Of a stretch of 64,000 nt of DNA, positions 43,487 through 52,107 are shown one piece after another. Positions within the stretch are counted from its first letter, which is position 1. The number at the start of each line of letters is the position of its first letter. Both the position numbers and the translations under genes were made by a program. Below the pieces are notes generated by a model. The model was given only the letters and a program-made list of their open reading frames with translations. It was not told where the DNA came from and ran no database searches. This stretch comes from Treponema sp. (lineage in GTDB: Bacteria; Spirochaetota; Spirochaetia; Treponematales; Treponemataceae): the NCBI GenBank assembly GCA_017934745.1, contig JAGBIY010000011.1:62001-126000 (forward strand), written 5' to 3'.

Positions 43487-45259
43487 CTAGATTTCCTCAA
43501 GGATTCTCAGGCTGTCGTCGTCCATCGAATCCTCGAAGCCCACCTGGCTCTTCTTGTCGAATTTTTTCTTGAGGTACGCCTTCACGTCGTCCTTCAATGC
43601 GATGAAAATCTCGGCGAGTTCCGGGTCGAAATGGCTTCCCGCGTCCTTCCTGATTATCTCGAACACATCGTCCACATCGAACGCTTCCTTGTACACGCGC
43701 CTTGACGCGCACGCGTCGAACACGTCAGCTATCGCCATGATTCTCGCGCAAAGCGGGATGTCCGCGCCCTCAAGCCCGACCGGGTAGCCCTTGCCGTTCC
43801 ATTTTTCGTGGTGGTACATGACGACCTGGACGCACATCTCAAGCATCCTCTTGTCTATGCTCTCTCCGAAGACGGCGCGGACTATTCCCGCTCCCATGAC
43901 GGTGTGCTGCTGCATAGTGGCGAATTCGACCTCCGTGAGTTTTGCGGGCTTGTTCAATATCTGGTCGGGGATGGCGATTTTTCCGATGTCGTGCATGGCG
44001 GCCGCGTTTCCTACCATCGACAAAAATTCCTCGTCCACCTCCTCTTTGTGCAGACCGTGCTCGTAGAGGTAGTTCGCGAGCATGAGGACGTAGTGCTTCG
44101 TGTTCTGGACGTGGTGGCCCGTGTTCATGTCGCGGTACTCTATTATCGTCGCCATTCCTTCGATGACGCACTCCTGCATCTCCGAAAGCTTCTTCAAGTT
44201 CCTCGCGTTCTCCGCCTCCGCGCGCACCCGCATGTTCCTCTGGTCGACGTACTGCTTTTCGAGTTTCGTCTTGTAGACTTCAAGCTTGTGGGCGTAGCGG
44301 GCGACCTTGTTCCTCTGCTTGAAATTCGAATAGAACTGGTAGAGTATGAAGCAGACAACGACGAGGAAACCCACCAGAGTGAGCTGCAAATCCCGCTGTA
44401 TGTCTATCATCAAGGATTTTGTGGGAATGACCATGACGAAGTGCCAGTCGCCGAAAATACGCTTGGCAAAGACGTTGCTGGGAACTCCCTCGTATACAAG
44501 CTCGAAGTCGCACTCCTCGTTTCCGATTATCTTCCTCGCCATCACGTTGTTCTCAGGGCGCATCACGTTGTCGAAGTAGTAGTTCCCGATTTGGCTCATG
44601 TCCGTGTGCGAGGCTACGAATGAGCTGGAGTCGATTATGAAGCTGGTGCTACCCTCCCCTACCTTGGAGTCCTTTATCAGGTGCTGAATCTCAAGCATCG
44701 GAATGTCTATCGACACGACGCTTTTCTTGTCCACGAGAAGCTCCGCCACGGAAAAGATGACGGTGGAAGTCTTCACGTCCACATACGGGCGCACGAAAGT
44801 CAGCTTGCCCCCGTTTTTCTGCGCGTCCACATACCAGTCCCTCATCGTGGGAATGAAATCCTCGTTCGGCTTCCAGTCCGAGCCGTCCACGAATTCGCCG
44901 TTTATGTAGCCGTAGACGCCCTCGAACTCTTTTGAGAATTTTTCTTTGTTCGCAATAGTGATTTCCCTCAGATAATCCTTGATTTTCCCCTGCGGCTCGC
45001 CATTTCTGAGCATGAAGTTGAGGGAATCCGCCGCGGAGTCCAAAATCTCCCCGCTCTGCACGAAATACGCAACGAGCTTGCCGGAAACATCGTCGAGGAC
45101 GATTTTTCCATGTTTGGAGACGTTCGACTTCGATGCCTTGTAAAACGAAAAATAAGCGAACGAAATAATCAAAAACAATGCGAGGGCCATGCAAATCTGC
45201 ATAAAAACCAGAAAGCCCATATTCTGCGAAAACGAAATTTTTTTGAGTAACTTTCTCAT
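43487..45259 (-). CDS. Cache-domain HD-GYP c-di-GMP phosphodiesterase
   Basis: 590 residues. Membrane helix (about 12-35), extracellular double-Cache sensor (about 40-275; the second part contains DWKPNEDFIPTMRDWYVDA), second helix (about 290-310), coiled coil (about 315-370), HD-GYP domain (about 370-560). HD is in AAMHDIGKIAIPD (about 420) and the GYP signature in HHEKWNGKGYP (about 485). It should hydrolyse c-di-GMP in response to an external ligand. No receiver domain. With the EAL protein it is the second degradation enzyme in the window. Confidence 0.93.
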   Translation of the reverse strand: MRKLLKKISFSQNMGFLVFMQICMALALFLIISFAYFSFYKASKSNVSKHGKIVLDDVSGKLVAYFVQSGEILDSAADSLNFMLRNGEPQGKIKDYLREITIANKEKFSKEFEGVYGYINGEFVDGSDWKPNEDFIPTMRDWYVDAQKNGGKLTFVRPYVDVKTSTVIFSVAELLVDKKSVVSIDIPMLEIQHLIKDSKVGEGSTSFIIDSSSFVASHTDMSQIGNYYFDNVMRPENNVMARKIIGNEECDFELVYEGVPSNVFAKRIFGDWHFVMVIPTKSLMIDIQRDLQLTLVGFLVVVCFILYQFYSNFKQRNKVARYAHKLEVYKTKLEKQYVDQRNMRVRAEAENARNLKKLSEMQECVIEGMATIIEYRDMNTGHHVQNTKHYVLMLANYLYEHGLHKEEVDEEFLSMVGNAAAMHDIGKIAIPDQILNKPAKLTEVEFATMQQHTVMGAGIVRAVFGESIDKRMLEMCVQVVMYHHEKWNGKGYPVGLEGADIPLCARIMAIADVFDACASRRVYKEAFDVDDVFEIIRKDAGSHFDPELAEIFIALKDDVKAYLKKKFDKKSQVGFEDSMDDDSLRILEEI

Positions 45260-45335
45260 TCTTCTATTATCGAACGAAAAAACACCAGCCGCAAATGTAA
45301 TCTTTCTCTGTCTTTAAGTACCTCGCCATTTTTGA

Positions 45336-45438
45336 TATATTTTGAGTCAACAAATCCTTCTTCGGAAGAAAATTTCAAAAAGCGGGGACTTCAAGAAGCC
45401 AAAGTTTTTCGGAGTCCCCTCTAAAGGAGATTCCCAAA
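45336..45438 (+). promoter_or_regulatory. ilvC promoter and structured leader
   Basis: TG-A-TATATT (45333-45341) predicts a leader of ~90 nt. It contains a short CTTC-TTCG-GAAG hairpin (45357-45368) and a stem GGGGACT/AGTCCCC (45384-45419), then AAAGGAGA 8 nt before the ATG at 45439. No leader peptide rich in branched-chain codons was seen. Confidence 0.5.
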
Positions 45439-46920
45439 ATGGGTGAAAATTATTTCAATTCAATTCCTTGGCGCGAGGCTCGCCTCCAGCTCGGACACTG
45501 CCGCTCAATGGCAAAAGAAGAATTCGCTGACGGAGTGAACGCTCTCAAAGGAAAGAAAATCGTTATCGTCGGATGCGGCGCTCAGGGTTTGAACCAGGGT
45601 ATGTGTCTCCGCGATTCAGGACTCGATGTATCTTACGCTCTCCGCGAAAGCGCAATCGCAGAGAAGAGACAGTCTTGGAAGAACGCGACGGAGAACGGCT
45701 TCAAAGTCGGAACGTACGACGAAATGATTCCAACCGCTGACCTTGTAGGAAACTTGACTCCAGACAAGCAGCACACTCCTGTAATCACGGAAGTCCAGAA
45801 GAGAATGAAGCAGGGAGCTGCTTTGTGGTACTCTCACGGCTTCAACATGATTGAAGAAGGAATGCAGATAAGGAAGGACATCACGGTCGTCATGTGCGCC
45901 CCAAAAGGACCAGGCACGGAAGTCTACAACGAATTCCACAGAGGATTCGGAGTTCCTGACCTCATCGCCGTCCACCCTGAGAACGACCCTGAAGGAAAGG
46001 GCTGGGCAATCGCGAAGGCTTTGGCTGTCGGAATGGGCGGAAGCAAGGCGGGCGTCCTCGAGTCTTCTTTCGTCGCTGAAGTAAAATCCGACCTCATGGG
46101 CGAGCAGACAATCCTCTGCGGTATGCTCCAGGCCGGAACAATCGTCTGCTACGACAAGATGGTCGCCGACGGAATGGATCCGAAATGGGTCACAAAGTTC
46201 CTCATGCACGGCTGGAACGTCGTTTCCGAGGCTTTGAAATGGGGCGGAATCACAGGAATGATGGACCGCCTCTCGAACCCCGCGAAAATCAAGGCGAACG
46301 CGATTTCAAAGGACATCAAGAAGCTCCTCGCTCCTCTCTACCAGAAGCACATGGACGACATCATCTCCGGAAAGTTCTCTTCAACGATGATGGAGGACTG
46401 GAAGAACAAGGACCACGACCTCCTCACTTGGAGAGAGGCTACAGGAAAGCTTCCGTTCGAGTCACAGGAAGAGTCTTCTGAGGAGATCGCCGAGCAGGAA
46501 TACTTCGACAAGGGAATCTTGCTCGTCGCGATGGTCAAGGCAGGCTGCGAACTCGCTTTCGAGACAATGGTCGACGCCGGAATCAAGGAAGAGAGCGCAT
46601 ACTACGAGTCTCTCCACGAAGTTCCGCTCATCGCGAACCTCATCGACAGGAAGCGCCTCTATGAGATGAACCGCGTCATCTCCGACACCGCCGAGTACGG
46701 CTGCTACCTCTTCGCGAACGTGGCCGCTCCACAGATGGCCAAGGACCTCATGCCGAAACTCACCACAGAGGTCATCGGAAAAGGCTTGAACGTGAAGGAC
46801 AACGGCGTGAACAACGCCGAGCTCGTCGCCGTAAACGCCGAAATCCGCAACCACCCAATCGAGGTTGTTGGCCGCAAGTTGAGAGCCTACATGACCGCAA
46901 TGAAACCGCTGGTAAAATAA
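45439..46920 (+). CDS. ilvC: ketol-acid reductoisomerase, class II
   Basis: Second step of valine/isoleucine synthesis: isomerises and reduces acetolactate with NADPH. 493 residues, the long class II form with a duplicated C-terminal knotted domain. Rossmann loop [11 protein letters not shown] (about 35-45), PKGPGTEVY, the metal-binding Asp/Glu region [11 protein letters not shown] (about 217) and the repeated C-terminal Glu residues are visible. No other ilv gene is adjacent. Downstream is a diverged copy of its last ten codons. Confidence 0.96.
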   Translation: MGENYFNSIPWREARLQLGHCRSMAKEEFADGVNALKGKKIVIVGCGAQGLNQGMCLRDSGLDVSYALRESAIAEKRQSWKNATENGFKVGTYDEMIPTADLVGNLTPDKQHTPVITEVQKRMKQGAALWYSHGFNMIEEGMQIRKDITVVMCAPKGPGTEVYNEFHRGFGVPDLIAVHPENDPEGKGWAIAKALAVGMGGSKAGVLESSFVAEVKSDLMGEQTILCGMLQAGTIVCYDKMVADGMDPKWVTKFLMHGWNVVSEALKWGGITGMMDRLSNPAKIKANAISKDIKKLLAPLYQKHMDDIISGKFSSTMMEDWKNKDHDLLTWREATGKLPFESQEESSEEIAEQEYFDKGILLVAMVKAGCELAFETMVDAGIKEESAYYESLHEVPLIANLIDRKRLYEMNRVISDTAEYGCYLFANVAAPQMAKDLMPKLTTEVIGKGLNVKDNGVNNAELVAVNAEIRNHPIEVVGRKLRAYMTAMKPLVK

Positions 46921-46927
46921 GGTTTTT

Positions 46928-47214
46928 GCGAGTTTTCGCGAAAGCGGAAACTCGGTACTTTGCGCAAGCAAAGTACCATGACTGCGATGAAGCCGTTGTT
47001 TAAGTAAAAAATCCTGTTTTACTTAAACAAGCACACAACGCTACGCGTTGTGTCGCCGTGTGCCGCACGTCCTGTGCGGCTAGCGGGGGGAAAGATGAAA
47101 TAACGAAAAAGCACGGTGGCTGAGCGTAGTCGAAGCCAGCGTGCTTTTTTGCACGGCTGCTGGTGACAATGAAATAACGAAGAAGCATGGTCACTGAGCG
47201 AAGTCGAAGTGACC
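46928..47214. repeat. field of seven hairpins downstream of ilvC
   Basis: Stems at 46930-46953 (GAAA loop), 46954-46977 (GCAA loop), 46998-47028, 47033-47053, 47062-47080, 47106-47150 and 47189-47214. The last two carry the 24-bp-family core. The 440-bp gap from 46921 to 47360 holds this and the ilvC tail duplicate (46978-47007). Confidence 0.75.
47106..47150 (+). terminator. intrinsic terminator in the ilvC downstream region
   Basis: AAAAAGCAC ... GTGCTTTTTT with an inner GGCT/AGCC stem and a T6 run. It is the only member of the hairpin field that looks like a real rho-independent terminator. Confidence 0.6.
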
Positions 47215-47360
47215 GGGCGGCTTCCGCCAAACTTTAATTGTCATGCTGAACGGCTTTCACACAGATTTTCGTTTTGCACCACATAAATGTATCTTGAAGA
47301 TATTTTTGATATCAAATATTTTTTTATTCCCATACACATTATTTTACAGAGATAAAAATC

Positions 47361-48107
47361 ATGGACAAAAATATTTTATTGATTCACCAAATACCTGAAA
47401 AAATAATTGAAATCATAAAAAATTCAAGCGACTTCTGTTTTTTGGTCACGCCATATTTCAAACCATGGACAATTCTTGAAAGGGAATTCGAAAAAGCTGC
47501 TAAAAACAACAAAAAAATCATTTTTATTTTTCGTGATGAAAATGATTCAATAAACAGATTTTCATATCTCAACGACGACTATGATTTCGATTTGATTTTT
47601 GTTGAACGATTGCACGCAAAATTGTACCTAAACGAGAAAGAAGCACTTCTTACATCTATGAACTTATACGAATCTTCAAAGGATAACAACTACGAAATAG
47701 GCTATTATCTTCAAGGTATCGCAACTGCCAAAAACCTGAAAAAACAAGTCATTGAAGACGATATCCTGCAAGGGAATCCCTGCATACTCAAGGGACGCTA
47801 TTTCCGAGAACTTGAAGAAAAAGAAAACTCAGAACAGCAAAGAAAAGGTCAACATGAATTAAAGAAAGAAGAACTAAGACAGCAAAAAAACGAAAAAGGT
47901 TTCTGCATTCACTGTGGAACAAAAATAAGATTCGACAGAGAGCGTCCATTCTGTTACGAATGCTTCCAAATTTGGAACACATTTCAAAATCCAAATTATC
48001 CCGAAAGATTCTGTCATGAATGCGGAAGAAAAAATGGAGATTTCTTTAACATAACTTTCTCAAAGCCGATTTGCGAAGAGTGTTTCAGGCGCGGCGCTAG
48101 ATTCTAA
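47361..48107 (+). CDS. single-HKD phospholipase D-like protein with zinc ribbons
   Basis: 248 residues. N-terminal PLD-like half (about 1-140): LHAKLYLNEKEALLTSMN gives the HxK motif and the SxN that follows it; the usual Asp is Asn/Glu here. A charged helical linker (about 150-180) leads to a C-terminal part with eight Cys in four CxxC pairs (FCIHCG, FCYECF, FCHECG, ICEECF), two zinc ribbons. Single-HKD proteins act as dimers, often as nucleases. AT-rich, with no obvious partner. A recently acquired nuclease is plausible. Confidence 0.7.
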   Translation: MDKNILLIHQIPEKIIEIIKNSSDFCFLVTPYFKPWTILEREFEKAAKNNKKIIFIFRDENDSINRFSYLNDDYDFDLIFVERLHAKLYLNEKEALLTSMNLYESSKDNNYEIGYYLQGIATAKNLKKQVIEDDILQGNPCILKGRYFRELEEKENSEQQRKGQHELKKEELRQQKNEKGFCIHCGTKIRFDRERPFCYECFQIWNTFQNPNYPERFCHECGRKNGDFFNITFSKPICEECFRRGARF

Positions 48108-48185
48108 CTGCGATTTTCCTCTTCGACGTGATTTTTGAGGCAATGAAATAACGAGAACAGAACAATTTCCCCTCACTAAAACACA

Positions 48186-48222
48186 AAAAGCCGCCCGAAC
48201 AAAAATCCGGGCGGCTTTCGCA
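48186..48222 (-). terminator. terminator after the Fe-alcohol dehydrogenase gene
   Basis: Stem GCCGCCCG/CGGGCGGC (48189-48217) with a T-rich tail on the minus strand. On the plus strand it may also serve the PLD-like gene. Confidence 0.85.
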
Positions 48223-48282
48223 TTCAAAGAGATTCCGTCTGGAATCCTGAAATCCGTGTGGCAATCACGCGGACTCAGCTTC

Positions 48283-49509
48283 CTAGAAATTGACTTCGGT
48301 GTCGTAGTAGCAGCACTTCAAGAGCTTCTCCATCTCTTCCTGGGTCGGCTGTCTCGGGTTGCTTCCAGTGCAGGCGTCGGCAATCGCGTTCTTGGCGATT
48401 TCAGGCAGCCGTTCAAGGAAGACGTCCTCGGGGACGAAGCCCTTCTCGCACGGATAGCTGTCGGCGCCGTATGTTCCGATTGAGTGCGGAATCTTGAGGT
48501 CGTCGTTCATGCCGCGGAGATATTTGATGAGAGCGGCGATTTTCTCTTTCTCGGTCGAGCCGCCCAAGCCCATGAAGTCGGCGATGACGGCGTATCGCTT
48601 CGCCGCGGTCGGGTCCTTCGCGTTGAAGGCGATGACTTTCGGAAGATACATCGCGTTCGCCGCACCGTGTATGATGTGCGCGTGAAGGCCTCCCACGTCC
48701 TCGAAAGCAGCTCCGGTCTTGTGCGCCATGGAGTGCACGATGCCGAGAAGCGCGTTCGAGAACGCCATTCCGGCCAGGCACTGTGCGTCGTGCATCCTGT
48801 CGCGCGCGCCCATGTCGCCGTTGTACGATTTGACCAAATCCGCCTGAATCATCTTTATCGAATGCAATGCGAGCGGGTCGGTGTAGTTGCAGTTCGCTGT
48901 GGAAACGTAAGCCTCGATTGCGTGCGTGATTGCGTCCATTCCTGTGTGGGCGACGAGCTTCTGCGGCATCGTCTCGGCGAGTTCGGGGTCCACAATCGCC
49001 ACGTCAGGCGTGATTTCAAAGTCGGCGATTGGATATTTGATTCCCTTGTCGTAGTCGGTGATGATTGAGAACGCCGTGACTTCAGTGGCTGTGCCGGAAG
49101 TTGACGAGACGGCGCAGAAATGGGCCTTTTTGCGGAGTTCCGGGATTCCGAAAACCTTGCACATGTCCTCGAAAGTGCTGTCGGGATACTCGTACTTTAT
49201 CCACATTGCCTTGGCCGCGTCGATTGGAGAGCCGCCGCCGATGGCCACAATCCAGTCCGGCTGGAATTCGAGCATCTTCTTGGCTCCGTTCATCACAGTC
49301 GTCACCGACGGGTCAGGCTCGATTCCGTCGATAATCGAGACCTCCATTCCGGCTTCCTTCAGGTATTTCTCGGCCTTGTCGAGGAATCCGAACATCTTCA
49401 TCGAGCCGCCACCAACGCAGATGACGGCCCTCTTTCCCTTGAGATTTTTGAGGGCCTCAAGCGCGCCCTTTCCGTGATACAAGTCACGAGGCAGAGTAAA
49501 TCTTTGCAA
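48283..49509 (-). CDS. iron-containing alcohol dehydrogenase
   Basis: 408 residues of the group III Fe-ADH family. NAD(P) loop AIGGGSPIDAAKAMW (about 95), STSGTATEVTAFSI (about 145), and the metal ligands: Asp/His around GMDAITHAIEAY (about 200), HSMAHK and HAHIIHG (about 270-285). It most likely reduces an aldehyde to an alcohol with NADH, a fermentative electron sink. The start is TTG (49509) with AGGAGG 8 nt upstream; no ATG is near. A 24-bp palindrome overlies the region just before that site. Confidence 0.9.
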   Translation of the reverse strand: MQRFTLPRDLYHGKGALEALKNLKGKRAVICVGGGSMKMFGFLDKAEKYLKEAGMEVSIIDGIEPDPSVTTVMNGAKKMLEFQPDWIVAIGGGSPIDAAKAMWIKYEYPDSTFEDMCKVFGIPELRKKAHFCAVSSTSGTATEVTAFSIITDYDKGIKYPIADFEITPDVAIVDPELAETMPQKLVAHTGMDAITHAIEAYVSTANCNYTDPLALHSIKMIQADLVKSYNGDMGARDRMHDAQCLAGMAFSNALLGIVHSMAHKTGAAFEDVGGLHAHIIHGAANAMYLPKVIAFNAKDPTAAKRYAVIADFMGLGGSTEKEKIAALIKYLRGMNDDLKIPHSIGTYGADSYPCEKGFVPEDVFLERLPEIAKNAIADACTGSNPRQPTQEEMEKLLKCCYYDTEVNF

Positions 49510-49523
49510 AATAAGTACCTCCT

Positions 49524-49547
49524 TTTTTTAACAACTCTGTTAAAAAA
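49524..49547. promoter_or_regulatory. candidate operator of the Fe-ADH gene
   Basis: Perfect palindrome with 10-bp arms TTTTTTAACA and spacer ACTC, immediately upstream of the ribosome-binding site. Placement suits a repressor site; the binding protein is unknown. Confidence 0.45.
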
Positions 49548-49713
49548 TAGGATAAATCCAGTTTCGCGAGATTGCAAATTCGATTATGGGGAGAGCGCTA
49601 CACTTGCAGTTCGATGAAGGCGATTTTCTGTGCGCTCAAGGAACACAATAGCTTCAAAATAGATTTTCCGGCTGTCATTTCCGAGCCCTATCTTGATTGT
49701 ATACTTTTTTTTA

Positions 49714-49855
49714 TATAGTAGGGCGAAAATCGAGGTTTTACAGTGCAATGGCAGTACTGCCGTTTTGGGCAAGACTGCGCAAGCAGGCTGCGGTTCCCGC
49801 CGGGAGCTTGTTTCTGCAACTACGATATGCATAAACTCGACATTCGGCCTAATAG
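49714..49855 (+). mobile_element. nested inverted-repeat element, copy E (centre deleted)
   Basis: Both outer ends are present (GGGCGAAAATCGAGG at the left, CTCGACATTCGGCCTAATAGG at the right) but the left-inner arm is lost and replaced by CTGCCGTTTTGGGCAAG. Directly followed by copy D. Confidence 0.7.
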
Positions 49856-50030
49856 GTAGGTCAAAAGTCGAGTTTTTACAGAGGAATGGCCGAAACGAGC
49901 GGAAGCGGGGTTCCATAGCCGAATGCACTCAGCCACCGCGAAGCGGTACTGCCGCATTCGGCTGTGGGTTCCCGCTGGGAGCGCGTTTCGGCAACTACGG
50001 TATGCATAAACTCGACATTCGGCCTAATAG
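49856..50030 (+). mobile_element. nested inverted-repeat element, copy D
   Basis: Complete ~175-bp copy in tandem with E, sharing the AATAGGTA junction. Inner stem ATAGCCGAATGC/GCATTCGGCTGT, core CACCGCGAAGCGGT. The 601-bp gap from 49510 to 50110 consists mostly of copies D and E. Confidence 0.75.
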
Positions 50031-50110
50031 GTAATTTTCATTTTCTCACTATTTTGCGGTAATAATCAAGTTTAAAAGATAATTTCAATTTTTTTCTACA
50101 GAATCATTCG

Positions 50111-50449
50111 ATGAATTTTTGGGAAATAGTTGATGCAGAACTTGAATACAGGGGAATGAGCAGAAAAACTCTGTCTGATTTGGCGGAATTCAATTTGTCA
50201 AATGTCGGAAAGGGGATAAAGCTCGGAATCACACCGTCTGCAGAAACTGCCGTCAAAATCGCGCAAGTACTGAACGTTACGGTGGAATATCTCGTGACAG
50301 GCAAAAATTCAAATGGGGCAAACATGGAAGACGACGAACTACCGTTGCTTCACAAATACAACAAGGTGGTGAAGTCGCTTGAATCAATATCCCCCAAGAC
50401 ACGAAGCGCGATAATAAAAATGATAATGGAGATTGGAAAAATCCAGTGA
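50111..50449 (+). CDS. XRE/Cro-cI family regulator
   Basis: 112 residues. Helix-turn-helix about residues 8-60: RGMSRKTLSDLAEFNLSNV, then AVKIAQVLNVTVEYLVTG. The C-terminal ~45 residues form a short helical dimerisation part. AT-rich. It converges with the nuclease-like gene (33 bp between stops) and might control it. No Shine-Dalgarno is clear before the ATG. Confidence 0.8.
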   Translation: MNFWEIVDAELEYRGMSRKTLSDLAEFNLSNVGKGIKLGITPSAETAVKIAQVLNVTVEYLVTGKNSNGANMEDDELPLLHKYNKVVKSLESISPKTRSAIIKMIMEIGKIQ

Positions 50450-50482
50450 CTCCCCCACAAAGAAGCACACGCTGGATAGTTT

Positions 50483-51073
50483 TTAATGCGGATAAATCTG
50501 GTTGACAATTTTTTTCTTCATGGCCATCTCCGCAGTTATCGCTTGAACTTTTATGAATGATGAAGGGAAAATTCTCCCCATCTCAGATTGCAATCTCCTG
50601 CTTATGTTTTCGGCCCAATCAGGCTTGCTGTCTGTTATGACAAGCAAAAAAACGACCTTCAAATCTTTTTTCCGCATAAATTCCAGCATTTGCTTTGGCA
50701 TACTGGTATCAGTCAGATAACCATTAGCAATTCCCATCGAAAGAAAAAAGGATGACACGAATTTTTCAACAATTTCTACCACAAAAGAGGAACGAAGATT
50801 TCGGTGGGAAATAAACTTTTCAAAATCGGAAATACAATCATCTTTTATATATGATCGTAAACTTTTTTCATCCTGTGGAGATAAATTTGGACTTGTCTTT
50901 TTTGCCTCGACAAACAATATTTTCTCGTTAAGTTGAAGAACAAATTCAACGCTCCGACTTTTGTTACAATGTCCCCTAACAGGAGAATTTTCTATGTCGT
51001 AATAACAAGAGGGCTCAAATCCTCCGAATTGCAAAAAGGAACCTTTCTCATCCCTATAGACGGGGGTGGTCAT
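50483..51073 (-). CDS. PD-(D/E)XK nuclease-like protein
   Basis: 196 residues. VEFVLQLNEKILFVEAKKT (about 42-60) resembles the two strands with ExK of the PD-(D/E)XK core; the first acidic position may be the Glu in SVEF. A later half (KVVFLLVITDSKPDWAENI) is alpha/beta. The call is by motif only. The ATG overlaps the ATPase stop (ATGA) and has GGGGAGG upstream, so the two genes are translationally linked. Alternative: a partner without catalytic activity. Confidence 0.5.
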   Translation of the reverse strand: MTTPVYRDEKGSFLQFGGFEPSCYYDIENSPVRGHCNKSRSVEFVLQLNEKILFVEAKKTSPNLSPQDEKSLRSYIKDDCISDFEKFISHRNLRSSFVVEIVEKFVSSFFLSMGIANGYLTDTSMPKQMLEFMRKKDLKVVFLLVITDSKPDWAENISRRLQSEMGRIFPSSFIKVQAITAEMAMKKKIVNQIYPH

Positions 51074-52086
51074 AAAACCTCCCCGACTTCTTCCTCGTAA
51101 AGCCTAACAGACTCGTTGATGATAGGATTCTCTGGAAGCCCGTCCAACAAATCATAGTAAGAGGGAGCGTCAAGCCTTCTATCTAAAGAAAGCAACGGCA
51201 CAGAAACATTCTGCTTCATCGCCAGCACATAAAGCTTTTTCAAAACAAAATATGAATGGGTTGCCAAAAATATCTGCATACCCGATTTGGCGAGGAGCCA
51301 TAATATATCCATCAACTTTGTTATGGCAGATGGATGGATTCCGGATTCTGGCTCGTCAAAAATCAGGACCGATTTATTGTCAAGGTATCTGTTTCCAAGA
51401 AGCTTGTCCAAAATTGCAATTTTTTTTACGCCTTCTGCGGCAAGCCCTATGGAGAATTTCGCTTTTCCCTGTGTATAGACCCATGTATTGGCTCCTTCAT
51501 TGTAGTCGATTGAGCCGCCTATTATATCCTTCAATATGTTCCGACTCTCAGCAAAAGGAGCGTAATTCTTCCCCTTCATAGTCGGTATGGAGATTGCATT
51601 TACGAGATCCAGATACGTATCGTCAAAACCAAAATCAGAATATTGCCCACGGCTCTTGCGTATTATATTGAAAAGCGAAACAACTTCCTTTTCAGGGATA
51701 TAAACAGAATTGCTTTCACGCGTAGCGCAGGAGTTGGAAACAGACGAAATGGATTTTACAGTACTGTCGCCAAAACCGTATGAGAACACCCCCTCATCCA
51801 ACACCAATTTGCATTCCAATCCGCCTGTAGAAGATTTTTTCACCAAATCACCGACAGCATTTGGCTGGAACGTCCAATACAACTTGTCAAACAATATCTG
51901 TGCTGAAGTTCTATTATCTTTTCCCCTTCCAAAAGCTTCTATCGTTTTCATAGCAGTATAAATAGACTTCAAGATGAATGACTTTCCACATCCATTTTCA
52001 CCTATCACAAGGTTTATGAATCCTAAATTCTTCCATTGAATTTCGCTGTGTATACCATAATTCTTTAAATACAGAGATTGAATCAT
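51070..52086 (-). CDS. AAA15/21-type ATPase (OLD-like, no TOPRIM)
   Basis: 338 residues, SMC/ABC-like head with the halves split by ~200 residues. Walker A GENGCGKSFILKSIY (about 32), signature-like SIGLAAEGVKKIAIL (about 205), Walker B SVLIFDEPESGIHPSA (about 235) and H-loop FLATHSYF (about 270). Such ATPases head many defence modules with a nuclease partner. GAGGAG lies 6 nt before the ATG at 52086; parB ends 21 bp upstream on the same strand. Confidence 0.8.
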   Translation of the reverse strand: MIQSLYLKNYGIHSEIQWKNLGFINLVIGENGCGKSFILKSIYTAMKTIEAFGRGKDNRTSAQILFDKLYWTFQPNAVGDLVKKSSTGGLECKLVLDEGVFSYGFGDSTVKSISSVSNSCATRESNSVYIPEKEVVSLFNIIRKSRGQYSDFGFDDTYLDLVNAISIPTMKGKNYAPFAESRNILKDIIGGSIDYNEGANTWVYTQGKAKFSIGLAAEGVKKIAILDKLLGNRYLDNKSVLIFDEPESGIHPSAITKLMDILWLLAKSGMQIFLATHSYFVLKKLYVLAMKQNVSVPLLSLDRRLDAPSYYDLLDGLPENPIINESVRLYEEEVGEVL

Positions 52087-52107
52087 ACTCTCTCCTCTAA
52101 ACAAAAA

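Noticed and set aside
46921..47360. tRNA gene among the hairpins
   Set aside because: No cloverleaf, no TTCGA arm in the right place and no CCA end.
49529..49547. Rex operator of the TTGTTAA-N4-TTAACAA type before Fe-ADH
   Set aside because: The half-sites are in the opposite order (TTAACA-N4-TGTTAA), so it does not match that consensus.
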